From Lachnospiraceae bacterium (lineage in GTDB: Bacteria > Bacillota > Clostridia > Lachnospirales > Lachnospiraceae), in contig CABJBM010000004.1 of assembly GCA_902363835.1 (NCBI GenBank), forward strand, positions 1-64,000: a DNA stretch of 64,000 nucleotides, read 5' to 3'. The notes beneath the pieces are model-generated. The model had not been told where the DNA came from and made no database searches. It worked only from the letters and a program-made list of their open reading frames with translations. Both the position numbers and the translations under genes were made by a program. Each line of letters begins with the position of its first letter. Positions within the stretch are counted from its first letter, which is position 1. Shown here one piece after another: positions 61,081-64,000 of this stretch.

Positions 61081-62484
61081 ATGATTCAGGCTGAGGTTCG
61101 CATAAGTGAAATTGAATTAAAAGGATTTAAGAATACCCAATACGGACGGATTGTAATGCCGTCTGCCGGAAATAAGGACTTTGTCTCAAAAACAGCGGAT
61201 ATTCTGGGTATTTACGGCCAGAATGGTTCGGGAAAAACGGCAGTGATCGAGGCTATGGAATTTGTCCAGGTTTTGCTCACAGGACAGCCTCTGTCCAGGG
61301 AAACGGTCCACTTTATTTCCAAAGAGTCAGAGACCTGTACCATTACGGTTAAGTTTATTATCCAGGCTGACGGCAGAAAGGCCATGGCAGAGTATTCCGT
61401 CCAGTTAAAGAGAATTTCAAAAGACGAATTTGAAATCAGCCGTGAGATCCTCTGTGCAGCTGCCTGGAAGGGAGAGAAGTTTGAGAGCAAAAAAACCGTG
61501 ATCGATTATGATCTGCATTCGGAAGGCGCGATATTCACTCCTAAATACCGGTTGGAAGACTTAATGCGGGAAAGCGATGAAAATAAGGTGAATTTAAGCG
61601 TTGCAAAAAGAATCGCCCGGAAAGACCTTGTTTCCTTTATTTTCGGCCCGGAAAGCAGATCCGTATTTTTATCCGCTGCAGACGGTGCTTCTGAGGACTA
61701 TGCTTATATCATTGAATCCCTTTATCAATACGCAGGCATGAACTTATTTGTGATTTCCAATGCCCATTCCGGAGCCATCAGCATGAATTTCATGATCCCT
61801 TTTGCCTTTCGTCTGGATCTTGGGGAGAGGATTGCAAAGGGAGACTTGCTTATAAGGCTTGATGAGCCATCAGTGATCAGCAAAGAGCATTTTAAGCTGG
61901 CAAAGCAGATCATCCATGAGATGAATGTGGTCCTTGACACCATAATCCCCGGCCTTTCCATCGGGATTTATGACTTTGGCGAACAGCTTCTTGAACGGGG
62001 AGAAACGGGGCACAGGGTGGAATTGATTTCAAAACGGGGAGAGATCATAATTCCCCTGAAATATGAATCAGAGGGAATCATTAAGATCATTTCCGTTTTA
62101 AATGCTCTTATGTGTGTTTACAATAACTCCTCCATGTGCCTGATTATTGATGAGCTGGATTCCGGGGTATATGAATACCTTTTAGGGGAGCTGCTTTCTG
62201 TTTTTGAAAAAGGGGCAAAAGGGCAGTTGATTTTCACATCCCATAATTTACGTGCACTGGAAATGCTCAATAAAAACAGCATTGTTTTTTCCACGACCAA
62301 TCCCTCCAACCGGTATATCCGCCTGCAGAATATAAAGAGCAATCATAATTTGCGGGATATGTATTTGCGGAGCATTATATTAGGCGGTCAAAAGGAAGCT
62401 ATTTATGAGGAAACCGACAGCGTAGAAATTGGCCGCGCGTTCCGGCGTGCCGGAAAGGCGGTGGGGGATGGGAACCAAAACTAG
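61081..62484 (+). CDS. AAA-family ATPase (AbiL/RloA/AriA-like)
   Basis: A 467-residue ATPase. Walker A is GQNGSGKT (46-53) in an ABC/SMC-type N-terminus (EIELKGFKNTQYGRIVMP), a long helical insert follows, and Walker B is CLIIDELDSGVYEYLLGELLSVFEKGAKGQLIFTSHN near 360-400. It belongs to the OLD/AAA_15/AAA_21 group. Partners in phage defence with a TOPRIM protein include AbiL, RloAB and PARIS (AriA/AriB). Its gene ends 17 bases inside the TOPRIM gene, so both are made together. ATG 61081 follows AAGGGAG. Confidence 0.85.
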   Translation: MIQAEVRISEIELKGFKNTQYGRIVMPSAGNKDFVSKTADILGIYGQNGSGKTAVIEAMEFVQVLLTGQPLSRETVHFISKESETCTITVKFIIQADGRKAMAEYSVQLKRISKDEFEISREILCAAAWKGEKFESKKTVIDYDLHSEGAIFTPKYRLEDLMRESDENKVNLSVAKRIARKDLVSFIFGPESRSVFLSAADGASEDYAYIIESLYQYAGMNLFVISNAHSGAISMNFMIPFAFRLDLGERIAKGDLLIRLDEPSVISKEHFKLAKQIIHEMNVVLDTIIPGLSIGIYDFGEQLLERGETGHRVELISKRGEIIIPLKYESEGIIKIISVLNALMCVYNNSSMCLIIDELDSGVYEYLLGELLSVFEKGAKGQLIFTSHNLRALEMLNKNSIVFSTTNPSNRYIRLQNIKSNHNLRDMYLRSIILGGQKEAIYEETDSVEIGRAFRRAGKAVGDGNQN

Positions 62485-63163
62485 GAAGGTGATCCTGTTT
62501 GTCGTGGAAGGGCCCACAGACGAGGAGACTCTTAGCCCGGTTTTCAAAAAGGTGTATCAAAGGGAAGACGTCCGTTTTCATGTGGTTCACGGGGATATGA
62601 CAAGCAATTGGTCCGTATCAGGCGCCAGTGCGCTTAAAACGGTTTATGAGCATATTGAGGTGGAAAGAAAGCGGTATGGTATTGAAAAAAGAGACATTAT
62701 GAAGGTGATTCATCTTGTGGACATTGACGGGGCATTTATTCCGGAGGACCGGGTCATTGGCGGCAAGGCGGGAATTGTGCGGTATTTTGATGACCGGATT
62801 GAATCTTCAGACCCTGACAGGATCATTGAACGGAATAGGAGAAAGTCTCAGGTGCTGCACCGGCTGTGCACGGCTGATACCGTTGGTAAAATTCCGTATT
62901 TTATTTATTATTTTTCCCGGAATCTTGAGCATGTGCTTCATAATAAGGATGAGGATCTGACTGATGATGAAAAGATAAACTATGCAGATGCTTTTGCAGA
63001 TAAGTATGGTTCGGATCAGAAGGGTTTTCAGGCATTTATTTCCTCTGGTGATTTAGCAGTTTCCGGTGATTTTCGGGAAACATGGAATTTTATCATGCAG
63101 GATTTGAATTCATTACACAGGCACTGTAACCTTCATCTTCTTTTTCAGGAAAAGGAACAGTAA
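62468..63163 (+). CDS. TOPRIM-like protein paired with the AAA ATPase
   Basis: A 231-residue protein. TOPRIM motifs are FVVEGPTDEE (Glu14) and VIHLVDIDGAF (Asp85, Asp87), a metal-binding trio used by OLD nucleases, primases and topoisomerases. The rest is helical. The start is ATG 62468, preceded by AAAGG and a G-rich stretch. The overlap with the ATPase gene suggests a two-subunit nuclease that is switched on by the ATPase. No toxin/antitoxin name can be assigned with certainty; RloB- or AriB-like are candidates. Confidence 0.8.
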   Translation: MGTKTRKVILFVVEGPTDEETLSPVFKKVYQREDVRFHVVHGDMTSNWSVSGASALKTVYEHIEVERKRYGIEKRDIMKVIHLVDIDGAFIPEDRVIGGKAGIVRYFDDRIESSDPDRIIERNRRKSQVLHRLCTADTVGKIPYFIYYFSRNLEHVLHNKDEDLTDDEKINYADAFADKYGSDQKGFQAFISSGDLAVSGDFRETWNFIMQDLNSLHRHCNLHLLFQEKEQ

Positions 63164-63189
63164 GATAAAGCAGATAACGGGAGGAAGTT

Positions 63190-63663
63190 ATGAGCAAATA
63201 TGAAAATGCAATGGCAGTTATGGAGGAATTGTTTTCAAAAGATTGTACATTTGCCCTGGCAACATCAAATGACACCAGGCCATCCGTACGGATGATTGAT
63301 ACCTATTATGAAAATGGCTCGTTTTATGTTGTCACATATGCGGGTTCAGGCAAGGTAAAGGATCTGGAAGTTAATAATAAGGTGGCCCTTTGCAGCATGG
63401 GTTATCGTTTTGAGGGCAGTGCTTTTGTCATAGGCCATCCTCTGGACCCTGAAAATTCCCGTATCCGGGAAACGCTCATTCAGGTATTTGAGCCATGGTA
63501 TTTTAAGCATAACAACGAAAAAGATGAAGCCATGTGTTATGTGAAAATTGATTTGGAGAGTGGTTTTTTCTATAAAGACGGGACAGGATATAAGGTTGAT
63601 TATGTAAACCGGACAGCAGAGACTTTTCCCTTTGTATTTGATATTGTGCTTCCGGAAGACTGA
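63190..63663 (+). CDS. Pyridoxamine 5'-phosphate oxidase-fold flavoprotein
   Basis: A 157-residue protein with the split-barrel FMN-binding pattern: CTFALATSNDTRPSVRMIDTYYENGSFYVVT, then GKVKDLEVNNKVALC and VIGHPLD. Such proteins bind FMN or F420 and often act as general or cofactor reductases. It follows the TOPRIM gene by 26 bp with a GGGAGGA site and may be co-transcribed, but its function in the pair is not obvious. It could be an independent housekeeping gene. Confidence 0.88.
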   Translation: MSKYENAMAVMEELFSKDCTFALATSNDTRPSVRMIDTYYENGSFYVVTYAGSGKVKDLEVNNKVALCSMGYRFEGSAFVIGHPLDPENSRIRETLIQVFEPWYFKHNNEKDEAMCYVKIDLESGFFYKDGTGYKVDYVNRTAETFPFVFDIVLPED

Positions 63664-63746
63664 TTATTTATTTAAATGAAAAAAGACGTAACCATGGCTC
63701 TTAAAAAGGAATAGCATACATTAAACATATTGTGCAGAGTGGGATC

Positions 63747-64000
63747 ATGGGATACTATATAACCGTTGAAAAGAATGTAAACATATACGTGGAAGATTTA
63801 AATCCGGACTGTGAGAAGACAATTTTATTTCTTCATGGCTGGCCGGGGAGCCATAGGCTTTTTGAATACCAGTTTGATGTTCTTCCTAAGATGGGATTTC
63901 GCTGTATCGGCATTGATACAAGAGGATTTGGAAATTCTGATAAGCCGTTTTGCGGGTATGATTATGACCGTCTGGCCGATGATGTTAAGGCGGTCATTGA
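63747..64000 (+). CDS. Alpha/beta hydrolase, truncated by the window end
   Basis: An ATG at 63747 opens a frame that stays open to the window edge. It reads TILFLHGWPGSHRLFEYQFDVLP with the oxyanion-hole motif HGWPG, followed by GFRCIGIDTRGFGNSDKP. These match alpha/beta-hydrolase-fold esterases and epoxide-hydrolase-like enzymes. The nucleophile elbow and the rest lie beyond base 64000. The ribosome site is weak. Confidence 0.85.
   Translation, partial: MGYYITVEKNVNIYVEDLNPDCEKTILFLHGWPGSHRLFEYQFDVLPKMGFRCIGIDTRGFGNSDKPFCGYDYDRLADDVKAVI

Overview
The window looks like a low-to-medium GC, anaerobic, Gram-positive gut-type Firmicute of the Lachnospiraceae / Clostridium cluster XIVa kind. The grounds are strong AGGAGG ribosome sites, TTG and GTG starts, diacyl lipoprotein signal peptides, YesMN-type two-component pairs, LplABC-type sugar ABC transporters and many Clostridium-like families. 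This is an inference from gene content, not a database match. No rRNA, tRNA or CRISPR was seen. Several short decayed genes (HPr, a GH4 enzyme, an iron-binding lipoprotein, a methyltransferase, DUF4317) show that the region has been rearranged.

Layout. (1) 1-271: the 3' end of a group II intron and the open frame behind it. (2) 246-6105: two GntR regulators divergent from a mannose-family PTS operon with an FrlB-like SIS deglycase and a HAD phosphatase, probably for an Amadori-type amino sugar. (3) 6187-7377: HPr ghost and an EutH-like ethanolamine permease. (4) 7700-9311: two AT-rich reverse-strand orphans, possibly immunity-like. (5) 9467-27771: a large alpha-mannoside locus with GH125 and GH38 mannosidases, a two-component system, a complete oligosaccharide ABC importer, a PfkB kinase, two PHP phosphoesterases and an EEP phosphatase. 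Both mannosidases lack signal peptides, so import followed by cytoplasmic breakdown is likely, perhaps of phosphorylated mannans. (6) 27935-31560: small membrane proteins, gene fragments and a lipoprotein. (7) 31599-38678: AraC regulator and an iron-siderophore ABC uptake operon that ends in an ABC exporter-type gene. (8) 38896-40543: chemoreceptor. (9) 40754-47584: two-component system and a ferric-iron ABC transporter (reverse strand). (10) 47749-48994: ferredoxin, NapH-like protein and ArsR.

(11) 49034-60320, reverse strand, is the most interesting part. It is a ten-gene run from a promoter near 60.3 kb to a terminator at 49.03 kb: type II NADH dehydrogenase with a DoxX-like tail, polyprenyl diphosphate synthase, a double-domain PplA-like lipoprotein, an ApbE flavin transferase, UbiD, UbiA/MqnP, UbiX, and an SsuABC/TauABC-like importer. 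A divergent NusG-domain-II protein lies next to it. The set resembles the flavin-based extracellular electron transfer locus of Listeria, but with UbiA/UbiD/UbiX quinone enzymes and a dedicated importer. The working model is that an imported aromatic acid is prenylated and decarboxylated to a quinone, the quinone is reduced by NDH-2, and electrons leave through a flavinylated surface lipoprotein.

(12) 61025-64000: an overlapping AAA ATPase / TOPRIM gene pair that resembles two-gene anti-phage systems, a pyridoxamine-phosphate-oxidase-fold protein, and an alpha/beta hydrolase cut by the window end.
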